DNA of 64,000 nt from Flagellimonas_B algarum. Its GTDB lineage: Bacteria; Bacteroidota; Bacteroidia; Flavobacteriales; Flavobacteriaceae. The stretch spans positions 930,001-994,000 of the forward strand of contig NZ_JBEVTG010000002.1 in NCBI RefSeq assembly GCF_040513375.1, in the 5' to 3' direction. The notes under the pieces were generated by a model. The model worked only from the letters and a program-made list of their open reading frames with translations, searched no databases and was not told the origin of the DNA. Below, in pieces: positions 33,277 through 41,084 of the stretch. Both the position numbers and the translations under genes were made by a program. Within the stretch, counting starts at the first letter, position 1. Every line of letters starts with the position of its first letter.

Positions 33277-34132
33277 ACTCCTGTCGACCACCCTTAAGTT
33301 TGTGGTGAGCATCGCCTTGCTCTACTTCATCTTTACCAAAATCGAATTCGGTGATGTTGCCCAAGTCGTCAAGACAGCGGAACCTTCCTGGATGGTGGTT
33401 GCCCTACTCTTGTTCATAGGCTCCAAAATCTTGAATTCACTTCGTCTGAACCGCTATTTCAAATCGATAGGCGTCCATATTACGGAAAGCAGCAACCTGA
33501 AGCTGTACGGCTTGGGCATGTTCTACAACTTGTTCTTACCGGGGGGCATCGGAGGTGACGCCTATAAAGGATATGCCATACACAAACGATTTGGTTCTGA
33601 AACCAAAAAACTGATCGCGGTCTTACTCTTGGATCGCTTGAACGGGATGTTGCTGATATTTAGCTTCGCTTGCTTGTTAGGGTTGGGTATCGATGCCCCT
33701 TTTTTCAGTACGGTCCGCCCCTTCCTCGTTTTGGCCATTCCTGTTTCAGTCGGGGTTTTTTGGTGGGTTTCAAAGCGCTTCTTTCCGTATACCCTTGACG
33801 TCTTTTGGGGGACCCTCGGGTACTCCGCTGTCTTACAGGCCTTACAACTGCTCACCACCTTATGCATCATGTACGCCCTTGGCATTGAGACCGGGTACAC
33901 GATTTATTTGTTGGTATTCTTGGTGTCGTCGATAGTTTCGGTAATTCCATTGACCATCGGGGGTGTGGGGAGTCGCGAACTTACCTTCTTGTATGGGGCC
34001 GAATGGTTGGGACTTGATGCGAACGCGGCCATTGGCATTAGTTTCGTCTTTTTCTTGCTTACTGCCTTGGTCTCTTTGGCGGGCGGTTTTTTTCACTTCA
34101 AAAAGCCGGTTTTGAAGGCGACCAAAACCTAA
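33257..34132 (+). CDS. LPG-synthase-TM/flippase-like membrane protein
   Basis: A 291-residue polytopic protein starting at GTG inside the end of the glycosyltransferase gene. Eight hydrophobic helices can be followed. The 'LGMFYNLFLPGGIGGDAYKGY' motif (about 85-105) and 'VSVIPLTIGGVGSRELTFLYG' (about 232-252) are signatures of the UPF0104/AglD/YbhN family, also called lysylphosphatidylglycerol synthase TM region. No C-terminal aminoacyl-transferase domain is present, so lipid aminoacylation is unlikely. Coupling to a lipid-sugar transferase suggests a role with lipid-linked sugars. It shares a CTAA stop overlap with the convergent GT39 gene. Confidence 0.88.
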   Translation: MTEKQRKLLSTTLKFVVSIALLYFIFTKIEFGDVAQVVKTAEPSWMVVALLLFIGSKILNSLRLNRYFKSIGVHITESSNLKLYGLGMFYNLFLPGGIGGDAYKGYAIHKRFGSETKKLIAVLLLDRLNGMLLIFSFACLLGLGIDAPFFSTVRPFLVLAIPVSVGVFWWVSKRFFPYTLDVFWGTLGYSAVLQALQLLTTLCIMYALGIETGYTIYLLVFLVSSIVSVIPLTIGGVGSRELTFLYGAEWLGLDANAAIGISFVFFLLTALVSLAGGFFHFKKPVLKATKT

Positions 34133-35787
34133 TAGACGTGTACCAAGTGGACCTTGTTCAACTTTCGGTGTCGGGTCGTTGGATCTAAAAACTTGAATTG
34201 CAATCGGGTAATCCTGAATTGATCCACGGTCAATTGTTGATCCCAATCAATACCCGAAGCCTTGAGACGTTCCAATTCCCCATCACTTACATACAACCAA
34301 ACATCCTTACGTCCTTCGACCGATTCGAAATCAATGATCTTTACAGGCGCCCTATTATAAAAATCAAGGGCCCAAGTGTGTTTCTCGGAAAACTTATAGA
34401 TCGCATTTACGGGGATACCCGTTTCCTTGACTTTTTGGGCCATGGTCGAACCTCCCTGATAGCCAAGTAATCGCGGATAGAAATGGGCGTTCAAAACAAA
34501 ATTGAGCAGTAGCGAACTGTAGACCGAAAGGGTAATGATCCGCATATAATAGGCCTCACGTTTCAAGCAGAAATACACGATGATCGCTAGCAAAACGATC
34601 AGAATGACGTACTTGTAGGTTTGCTCGAATTTAAAAACGTAAAACGTGACCAATAGGGAGAAAATAAAAACCAGTGCCAATATGAAATACTGTACGCCCA
34701 GTAAGAACTTAATTTCCTTGTTCTTGGTGAACCGGTATAGACTGTGCACATAAGAGGCCGTCAAAATCGCGTACAACGGCATCATGATATTCATGTAATG
34801 CGGCAACTTGAACTGCGCAAAACTGATAATGAAAAAGATCAAGGTTATCCCCCCCAAGGTGAGGAATTCATATTTCGGGTTGTATTGAAACCTCATTTTG
34901 ACAAAGGTCTTCACCCGCCACCAGTACCCCAATAGGGCCAGAACCGTCCACGGTAAAAAGACCCATAGGAAGGTGTGGAAAAAGAAAAAATAATCACTGC
35001 TGTTCTTACCTACGCCTTCACCGCTCAATCGTTCGAAACTCTGTTCCCAGAAAATAAAGAAAATCCCGCTGCGCCCACTCTTACCCCGAATGACCTTTTC
35101 AGGATGCAAATCGAATTGGTGGTAATACGCATATAGCATCGGACTGATGGTCAGTGCGAAAACCATCAGAGCGACAAGTACTTTCCAACTGAGAAAAGCG
35201 TGCCATTTTCGGGTATATAGGAGGTGGCAAAAAAGACAGATCCCGATGACCAATAAGGCGATCTGCCCTTTGGTCGAAAAAGCCATTCCGGCTCCGAACG
35301 CCCCTAAAACGATATGATACAAGCGATTTTTTTCGATATAGGCCACCAATTGCCAGATGGCGAAAATGGTAAAGCCCGTCAAAACGGCATCGGTGCGTAC
35401 ATCGATCGCCCCCAAGACAATCGTTTGGGCGGTCAAGAAAATCAAGGCGGCGAATTTCCCGATATCCGCATTGTACAGCAACTTGCCCAATCCATAGCAG
35501 CTATACCCGGCCAATAGGGTCGCCAAAATGCCCGGTATGCGATAGGCCCAGTCATGTATGCCGAAAACTTTGAATGATAAGGCGGCTAGCCAATAGTGCA
35601 TATGGGGCTTGTCAAGATATTCTTCCGGACCTTTGAACAGCTGAAGAAAGTCGTTCTCTTGAACCATCCTCATGGCCATGACCGCAAATTGGGCGGAATC
35701 GTTTTCAAAAAGCGTCGCGAACATTCCGGCGATATACACCAAGACGATCAATGCCAATAAGAACCAATACCTCGCGGTAGAAATCAT
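34129..35787 (-). CDS. GT39/ArnT-like integral membrane glycosyltransferase
   Basis: A 552-residue membrane protein with about 11-12 hydrophobic helices and a soluble C-terminal part. The first extracytoplasmic loop ('FENDSAQFAVMAMRMVQEND') contains the acidic catalytic-type residues (Asp) of the ArnT/PMT superfamily. 'KPHMHYWLAALSFKVFG' follows with the conserved 'Y/W...KP' pattern. Enzymes of this class transfer sugars from polyprenyl-phosphate donors to lipid A or proteins at the periplasmic face. It starts within the upstream PAP2 gene (ATGA overlap), suggesting one operon. It is convergent with the flippase-like gene, overlapping by four bases. Confidence 0.85.
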   Translation of the reverse strand: MISTARYWFLLALIVLVYIAGMFATLFENDSAQFAVMAMRMVQENDFLQLFKGPEEYLDKPHMHYWLAALSFKVFGIHDWAYRIPGILATLLAGYSCYGLGKLLYNADIGKFAALIFLTAQTIVLGAIDVRTDAVLTGFTIFAIWQLVAYIEKNRLYHIVLGAFGAGMAFSTKGQIALLVIGICLFCHLLYTRKWHAFLSWKVLVALMVFALTISPMLYAYYHQFDLHPEKVIRGKSGRSGIFFIFWEQSFERLSGEGVGKNSSDYFFFFHTFLWVFLPWTVLALLGYWWRVKTFVKMRFQYNPKYEFLTLGGITLIFFIISFAQFKLPHYMNIMMPLYAILTASYVHSLYRFTKNKEIKFLLGVQYFILALVFIFSLLVTFYVFKFEQTYKYVILIVLLAIIVYFCLKREAYYMRIITLSVYSSLLLNFVLNAHFYPRLLGYQGGSTMAQKVKETGIPVNAIYKFSEKHTWALDFYNRAPVKIIDFESVEGRKDVWLYVSDGELERLKASGIDWDQQLTVDQFRITRLQFKFLDPTTRHRKLNKVHLVHVY

Positions 35788-36353
35788 CCCCCAATCTTGT
35801 TACGTGCAAAGATATATAACTTGAAAAACACCCATCCGAAAAAAGTGCCGACCAACCCCCCGGTAAGCACGTCCAAAGGAAAATGCACCCCGATATAGAT
35901 ACGGCTGTACGCTACGAGTATCGCCCATAACAACAGTATGGGCCATAGCCAACGTAGTCGGTTTAAGAATAACCTAGAGAAAAAGGAGGCGACCACAAAT
36001 GCATTGGCGGCATGGGCGGAGAAATAGGCGTACTGACCACCACAATAGCTCTTGACCAATCGCATTTGGGAGGCAATGTCAGGGTCATGGCAGGGTCGCA
36101 ATCGGCGCAGGCCGTATTTAAAAAAATTAGACAATTGATCGGTACAGGTCACCATCAAAGCAGTGGCGACCGTAATCATGAGTAAGCCCTTGATACCAAA
36201 TTGACGGTAACACAGGATTACCAAGACCAAGTAAAGTGGGATGGAATTCTTAGAGGTGGTCAAGAACATCCAAAATGCATCCCAATCCGGGGTACCAAGG
36301 CCGTTCAAATACAAAAACAACCGCTCGTCAGCTTGAATAAGGCCTTCCAACAT
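35784..36353 (-). CDS. PAP2-family membrane phosphatase
   Basis: A 189-residue phosphatase with about five transmembrane helices. All three PAP2 signatures are present: 'KYGLRRLRP' (Lys79 to Pro86), the FSAHAAN variant with His114 ('YFSAHAANAF'), and 'SRIYIGVHFPLD' (Arg151, His157, Asp161). The middle motif is SAH where most members have SGH. Substrates are usually undecaprenyl pyrophosphate, lipid A phosphate or phosphatidate. Being coupled to a GT39-type enzyme points to carrier-lipid or lipid A phosphate recycling, but this is inference. Confidence 0.9.
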   Translation of the reverse strand: MLEGLIQADERLFLYLNGLGTPDWDAFWMFLTTSKNSIPLYLVLVILCYRQFGIKGLLMITVATALMVTCTDQLSNFFKYGLRRLRPCHDPDIASQMRLVKSYCGGQYAYFSAHAANAFVVASFFSRLFLNRLRWLWPILLLWAILVAYSRIYIGVHFPLDVLTGGLVGTFFGWVFFKLYIFARNKIGG

Positions 36354-36355
36354 GA

Positions 36356-36583
36356 TCAGTCATCATAACGTGAAACTTCGCGATCATAGAAAGCGATGGC
36401 AGCTTCGATCAAACTACCGGCTTCCGTTTCGAGTTCGGCCTGATCTTCTTGCGAAAATTCTTCGAACCACTCGACCTCATCATTTTCAAGGTTGATGATA
36501 AACCTCGGAAATTCAGTGTGTACTACGTAAATCCCATTTGGGAAATCGGTGTTGTCACCGAGCAGAAATTTTGGTAATTCCAT
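36356..36583 (-). CDS. Small acidic protein coupled to the MATE gene
   Basis: A 75-residue acidic protein ('FLLGDNTDFPNGIYVVHTEF', 'NDEVEWFEEFSQEDQAELE'). The ATG overlaps the MATE stop as TAATG, and its stop is two bases before the PAP2 start, so it sits inside the operon. No domain is recognised. The N-terminal part predicts a small beta sheet and the C-terminal part a helix. The frame is open further upstream inside the MATE gene but with no sensible start there. Confidence 0.7.
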   Translation of the reverse strand: MELPKFLLGDNTDFPNGIYVVHTEFPRFIINLENDEVEWFEEFSQEDQAELETEAGSLIEAAIAFYDREVSRYDD

Positions 36584-37959
36584 TAGCGGTATTTCAAAAT
36601 CAGTCGTTTCGTCAAATAATTGAACCGAAGATACAACATTGCCGCCGATGCCGTCAGACCGAGCAGGAGACCGATCCAAATACCCGTACTTTTATACGGG
36701 GTGTATAGTCCCAAATAAAAAGAAGCAGGAAACCCGATCAACCAATAAGCGATGAATGTGATCACCGTAGGGATCTTGACATCTTGCAAGCCCCTTAAAG
36801 CCCCTAGGACCACAACTTGTATTCCGTCTGAAATTTGGAAAAAGGCCGCAACCAACAACAATTTGGCCGCCAGCAAGATCACTTCGGTATTGTCTTTTTG
36901 CTCTGTGAGATCATCAACGTCGAGATAGATCGTCGGTAGCCAATCCCTCCCCCATAAAAACAGCAGGGCGAACACGATTTCGATGAGCAGGGTCAAGAAA
37001 AATACGGAACGTGCGATTCGATTGAGCTCCGTGAGATTACCTAGGCCTTTTTGATTTCCGACCCGCACCATGGCCGCAACGCTCAATCCCATGCCGACCA
37101 TGAAGGTCATGCTACTTAAATTCAAGGCGATTTGATTTGCCGCCTGGGCGTTTTTGCCCAAGACACCGCTCAACCATATCGCAGCGGTGAACAAAGCCAC
37201 CTCAAAGAACATCTGCATGGCGGATGGAAAACCCAAACTAACGATCTTGTTCATGACCTTGCGCTCGATGCGTTTGAAATCAAATCCTGAAACGTAGTTC
37301 TTGAACTGTTTTCGGCGTTTCAGCAAATACCAAATAAAGCCCACCATGATACAACGGGAAACCAGGGTGCCGATCGCCGCCCCGACAATGCCCATTTTCG
37401 GGAAACCGAACGATCCGAAAATCAACAGATAGTTCAGGGCGATATTGACCACGTTGGCCAAAATGGTGGCGTACATGGGATACTTGGTCTGTGATAAACC
37501 TTCAGAAAACTGTTTAAAGGCTTGGAAAACAATCAGGGGAACCAAAGAAAAAGCGACCAATTTCAGATAGGGCATAGCCAAGGTGACCACCTCCTCAGGT
37601 TGATCCATTTCATACATTAGCGGGGTACACAAGAGAATGATTCCGAAAAGGCCCAAGCCTAAGAAAGTACACAAGACCAACCCGTGTTTGAGGGCGCTTT
37701 TCGCTCCCTTCGGATTTCCCGCCCCATCAGCCTCCGCGACCAAAGGGGTAATCGCGGTTGAAAATCCAATTCCCAACGACATGGCAATGAAGACAAAACT
37801 GTTTCCCAAAGAAACCGCCGCCAGTTCTGCCGTGCCCAACTGACCGACCATAATGTTATCGGCAAAGGCGACAAAGGTGTGGCCAAGCATCCCCAAAATG
37901 ACCGGATAGGCCAATTTCAGGTTGTATGCGAATTCTTTGGTGTATGCGTTTAACGACAT
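36583..37959 (-). CDS. MATE-family multidrug efflux transporter (NorM-like)
   Basis: A 458-residue inner-membrane antiporter with 12 predicted helices in two homologous halves. N-terminal 'LKLAYPVILGMLGHTFVAFADNIMVGQLGTAELAAVSLGNS' (in parts) is the NorM-type start, and 'VAEADGAGNPKGAKSALKHG' and 'MVRVGNQKGLGN' are the MATE loop motifs in each half. Members exchange cationic drugs or metabolites for Na+ or H+. It is 33 bases downstream of mazG on the same strand and translationally coupled to the next small gene. Confidence 0.94.
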   Translation of the reverse strand: MSLNAYTKEFAYNLKLAYPVILGMLGHTFVAFADNIMVGQLGTAELAAVSLGNSFVFIAMSLGIGFSTAITPLVAEADGAGNPKGAKSALKHGLVLCTFLGLGLFGIILLCTPLMYEMDQPEEVVTLAMPYLKLVAFSLVPLIVFQAFKQFSEGLSQTKYPMYATILANVVNIALNYLLIFGSFGFPKMGIVGAAIGTLVSRCIMVGFIWYLLKRRKQFKNYVSGFDFKRIERKVMNKIVSLGFPSAMQMFFEVALFTAAIWLSGVLGKNAQAANQIALNLSSMTFMVGMGLSVAAMVRVGNQKGLGNLTELNRIARSVFFLTLLIEIVFALLFLWGRDWLPTIYLDVDDLTEQKDNTEVILLAAKLLLVAAFFQISDGIQVVVLGALRGLQDVKIPTVITFIAYWLIGFPASFYLGLYTPYKSTGIWIGLLLGLTASAAMLYLRFNYLTKRLILKYR

Positions 37960-37992
37960 AGGAATTACCGTCCTGTTTATAGTTTTCTAGGT

Positions 37993-38775
37993 TTAGCGGT
38001 GCCCCGATTGCTTGGCCTCTTCCCAAAAGACATCCATTTCTGCAAGGGTCATGTCGCTGAGGGATTTGCCCAAGGTTTTGGCTTTTTGTTCCAAATATTG
38101 GAACCTTCCGATAAACTTCTTATTCGTTCGCTCTAAGGCGTTTTCAGGGTTGACCCCGAGAAAGCGCGCGTAATTGACCATCGAAAAAAGGACGTCGCCG
38201 AATTCGGAAGTTATGGCTTCGGTATCGGCCTTTTTGACTTCTTCCTGCAATTCGCCCAGTTCTTCTTTCAACTTCTCGAAGACCTGTTCGGGCCGTTCCC
38301 AATCGAAACCGACTCCGGCTACCTTTTCTTGGATGCGATTGGCCTTCACCAAGGCAGGCAAACTGTTAGGAACCCCCTCAAGGACACTTTTCTTGCCTTC
38401 CTTCAATTTAATGGCTTCCCAATTGCGCTTGACTTCTGCTTCATCGGCAACGTCGACATCCCCATAGATATGCGGGTGTCGATGGATCAATTTTTCGGCA
38501 ATGCCATGGGCCACATCGGCAATATCGAAATCACCGCTTTCCGACCCGATCTTTGCGTAAAACACGATATGCAACAACAAATCCCCCAATTCTTTTTTTA
38601 CCTCGTTCAAATCGTTGTCGAGGATCGCATCACCCAATTCATAGGTCTCTTCAATGGTCAAGTGGCGGAGGCTTTCCATGGTCTGCTTACGGTCCCATGG
38701 GCATTGTTCCCGTAGCTCGTCCATTATGGTCAGCAACCGATCGAAAGCGGCCAATTGGTTTTCCCTAGTGTTCAT
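37993..38775 (-). CDS. mazG: Nucleoside triphosphate pyrophosphohydrolase MazG
   Basis: A 260-residue enzyme hydrolysing nucleoside triphosphates to monophosphates and pyrophosphate, cleaning aberrant nucleotides. Two MazG repeats are present: 'LREQCPWDRKQTMESLRHLTIEETYELGDAI' (in parts, EExxE near 42-46) and 'ELGDLLLHIVFYAKI' (ExxD), then 'KLKEELGELQEEVKK' with 'EFGDVLFSMVNYARF' in the second domain. Length matches the full E. coli MazG. A -7 element TAGTTTTG lies upstream. It heads a run with MATE, small protein, PAP2 and GT39 genes. Confidence 0.94.
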   Translation of the reverse strand: MNTRENQLAAFDRLLTIMDELREQCPWDRKQTMESLRHLTIEETYELGDAILDNDLNEVKKELGDLLLHIVFYAKIGSESGDFDIADVAHGIAEKLIHRHPHIYGDVDVADEAEVKRNWEAIKLKEGKKSVLEGVPNSLPALVKANRIQEKVAGVGFDWERPEQVFEKLKEELGELQEEVKKADTEAITSEFGDVLFSMVNYARFLGVNPENALERTNKKFIGRFQYLEQKAKTLGKSLSDMTLAEMDVFWEEAKQSGHR

Positions 38776-38792
38776 GACAAATTATTGAGCCC

Positions 38793-38800
38793 CAAAACTA
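38793..38800 (-). promoter_or_regulatory. TAGTTTTG -7 element upstream of mazG
   Basis: CAAAACTA on the plus strand reads TAGTTTTG toward mazG, 18 bases before its ATG. A matching TTG at the usual distance is not seen. Confidence 0.45.
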
Positions 38801-38918
38801 CAAAGCCCATCGATGTTTGCCTCCGAATTCGCAAAAAAGAAACCAACACTTATCAACCGCTTCCGCTATGAAATAGTTTACCTTTAGCTAAACGAATCCA
38901 TCATTCAAAACAAAAATC

Positions 38919-39809
38919 ATGAACCATCCGATCCGATCATTCCTAATCGCAATCTTATCATTGACCGCAGTGGGCACTACATCAGCCCAAGAAGTGATCA
39001 AACTCCCGAAAACGGACGATTCGAACGTCACTTGGACAGGGGATGAAAAGCAATACTTTTCACAAATATGGCAGACCGAAGTGGTGACCAATGTCTCCCG
39101 ACCGACCATGGAAATTTATCGCCCAGAGGGTGCCAATACGGGTACGGCCGTAGTCATCGCACCCGGTGGTGGTTTGTATGCCCAAAGTATCATGAGTGAA
39201 GGAAGACAGGTGGCCCAATGGCTTGCAAAAAAAGGGGTAACGGGAGTGGTCTTGAAATACCGACTGGTACCGACAGGTGACGATGGTGTGGCCGAAATCT
39301 CCAAAGAATCGATGGTTGACCCCAAAGGGATGTTCGATAAAGTGGCCCAAGTACTCCCCTATTCGGTTACCGATGGTTTGAATGCCATTGCTTACCTGAA
39401 GGAACATGCAACTGCTTATGGAATCGACCCCGAAAAAATCGGCTTTATGGGCTTTTCGGCCGGTGGCGCCGTGACCATGGGAGTCGGCTACGGATACGAC
39501 GCCTCGAACCGACCTGGTTTTCTGGTGCCGGTCTATCCATGGACCGATGCCCAAGCCGTGCAGCCACCAAAGCCGGATACCCCTCCGATGTTCATCGTTT
39601 GTGCCAGCGACGACCCCCTTGGGCTTGCCAAGGGATCGGTCGAACTCTACACCTCGATGTTCACCGCACAGCGAAGTGTCGCCCTACAGATGTATGCCAA
39701 AGGAGGGCACGGATTCGGAATGCGGACCCAAGGACTTCCATCCGACCGTTGGATCGAACGTTTTTACGATTGGGCGATCAGTGAAAAATTAATAGCCGTT
39801 AGTCCGTAA
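38919..39809 (+). CDS. Exported alpha/beta hydrolase (esterase-like)
   Basis: A 296-residue secreted hydrolase. Signal peptide about 1-23 (ending TTSAQ). The catalytic serine is Ser180 in 'GFMGFSAGGAV', the oxyanion hole 'VVIAPGGGLYAQS' is at about 78-90, the acid is in 'IVCASDDPLGL' and His in 'KGGHGFG'. The overall pattern is that of bacterial acetyl-xylan-esterase or xylanase-associated esterases. It is followed after one base by DUF1643 and then an exported SGNH hydrolase, next to a GH20 glycosidase, so a role in sugar de-esterification is plausible. The substrate is unknown. Confidence 0.88.
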   Translation: MNHPIRSFLIAILSLTAVGTTSAQEVIKLPKTDDSNVTWTGDEKQYFSQIWQTEVVTNVSRPTMEIYRPEGANTGTAVVIAPGGGLYAQSIMSEGRQVAQWLAKKGVTGVVLKYRLVPTGDDGVAEISKESMVDPKGMFDKVAQVLPYSVTDGLNAIAYLKEHATAYGIDPEKIGFMGFSAGGAVTMGVGYGYDASNRPGFLVPVYPWTDAQAVQPPKPDTPPMFIVCASDDPLGLAKGSVELYTSMFTAQRSVALQMYAKGGHGFGMRTQGLPSDRWIERFYDWAISEKLIAVSP

Positions 39810-39810
39810 C

Positions 39811-40287
39811 TTGGAAAGGTATGGCCCAAAAGGAGCCCTTTTCAGTGCATGCAAGCGTTATCGTTTCTTGCTGTGGCGCCAATGGGATGAAGACTTGCCC
39901 AAGGTATTGTTCATCGGCTTGAATCCTTCCGTTGCCGATGACCGTAGCGATGACCCGACCACGAAACGCATCATGGGGCTATCGAAACAACTAGGTTTCG
40001 GGGGCTGCTTTTTGATGAACTGTTTTCCGCATATTGCGACAGACCCCAAGAATTTGGAAGCTTCGGTGTCAAAAATCGAAGACCCCGATCTGTTACCGAG
40101 CATTTTGGCAGTTTGCGAAACCACGGTTTTTGCCTGGGGCAACCACCCCATGGTACGACAACAGGGAAAAGACCGCTGGTTCTTTGAACGCATCCCGGAT
40201 GCCAAGGTACTCGGGTTTACTAAAAAGGGAAATCCGAGACACCCGCTGTACGTGCCTTACAACACCGAATTGAAATCGTATCGGTGA
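39811..40287 (+). CDS. DUF1643 protein
   Basis: A 158-residue cytosolic protein starting at TTG one base after the hydrolase stop. The DUF1643 signature 'FIGLNPSVADDRSDDPTTKR' (about 34-53) and 'AWGNHPMVRQQGKDR' (about 108-122) are clear, followed by 'KGNPRHPLYVPYNTEL'. The family is widespread, often in mobile or phage settings, and its function is not known. Here it lies between two exported hydrolases with tight spacing, so it may merely be co-transcribed. Confidence 0.88.
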   Translation: MERYGPKGALFSACKRYRFLLWRQWDEDLPKVLFIGLNPSVADDRSDDPTTKRIMGLSKQLGFGGCFLMNCFPHIATDPKNLEASVSKIEDPDLLPSILAVCETTVFAWGNHPMVRQQGKDRWFFERIPDAKVLGFTKKGNPRHPLYVPYNTELKSYR

Positions 40288-40322
40288 TGCCGTACTTTCT
40301 TCGTATTTTTCAGCTAAAATCA

Positions 40323-40976
40323 ATGGATATGCGCCTACGGTTAAGCCTGATCGTCTTGCTGATCGGTTTCGGTCTACAAGCCCAAGAAAAGAATTCTTTC
40401 GACCAAGAAGTAAAAGCCATCGTCAAACGAAACGATTCCCTTTGGAACAGTTCGCAGGAAACCGTGGTATTCGCAGGCAGCTCCAGTATCCGTTTTTGGA
40501 AAGACCTCCAAGAACGGTTTCCGGATACCCAAGTATTGAATTCAGGATTCGGGGGGTCCCAAGCCAGTGACCTATTGGTCCATTTGGACGACTTGGTCCT
40601 ACGTTACAAACCGAAACAAGTCTTCATTTATGAAGGCGATAATGATATCAATGCCAAAAAACGACCGAAAAAGATCTTGGAGACCACGGCCCAGATCGTT
40701 GCTAACTTAAGGCAACGACTCCCTGATGTGGCCGTTGTCCTCATTTCGGCCAAGCCCAGTTTATCGCGATGGAAATTGCGGGGCAAATACCGAAGGCTGA
40801 ACAAACGGTTCGCCAAATATGCCCAAATGGAGGACAAGGTGGCCTTTGTCGATGTCTGGCACCCCATGCTCAACGGACGCAAAGTTCGCAAGGACCTCTT
40901 CGTTTCAGACGGCCTCCACATGAACGGAACGGGCTACGATATCTGGTATGAGACCATCAAAACCTACGTGGAATAG
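40323..40976 (+). CDS. Exported GDSL/SGNH-type hydrolase
   Basis: A protein of about 217 residues in the SGNH esterase superfamily. The signal peptide is 'RLRLSLIVLLIGFGLQAQ'. Block I is 'VFAGSSSIRFWKDL' with GSSS in place of GDS, block II 'NSGFGGSQASDLL', block III 'YEGDNDINA', and block V 'DGLHMNGTGY'. These are the residues that form the Ser-Gly-Asn-His active site. Earlier starts at GTG 40284 or ATG 40287 overlap the DUF1643 stop; ATG 40323 or 40329 gives the signal peptide. Likely substrates are acetylated sugars. Confidence 0.87.
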   Translation: MDMRLRLSLIVLLIGFGLQAQEKNSFDQEVKAIVKRNDSLWNSSQETVVFAGSSSIRFWKDLQERFPDTQVLNSGFGGSQASDLLVHLDDLVLRYKPKQVFIYEGDNDINAKKRPKKILETTAQIVANLRQRLPDVAVVLISAKPSLSRWKLRGKYRRLNKRFAKYAQMEDKVAFVDVWHPMLNGRKVRKDLFVSDGLHMNGTGYDIWYETIKTYVE

Positions 40977-41001
40977 TCGTGAAAATATAAGATCGACTAT
41001 T
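40972..41001 (+). repeat. 8-bp inverted repeat at the end of the SGNH gene
   Basis: AATAGTCG (40972-40979) and CGACTATT (40994-41001) can pair around a 14-base A/T-rich loop. The first arm contains the stop codon. There is no T-run after it, so terminator function is doubtful. Confidence 0.5.
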
Positions 41002-41037
41002 GACAAAATGCTATTCAAGTTTTGGAAAGTGAACGGT

Positions 41038-41045
41038 TAACTTTG
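41038..41045 (+). promoter_or_regulatory. TAACTTTG -7 element of the GH20 gene
   Basis: TAACTTTG matches TAnnTTTG and lies 39 bases before the ATG at 41085. The nearest upstream TTTG (41021-41024) is only 13 bases away, so the -33 part is unclear. Confidence 0.45.
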
Positions 41046-41084
41046 TGTAACAACCTTAGGAAACCGCAATTAAAAAACAACCTT

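Noticed and set aside
40972..41001. Intrinsic terminator at the SGNH gene end
   Set aside because: The stem is only eight pairs with a 14-base loop and no T-run follows, so it is listed as an inverted repeat only.
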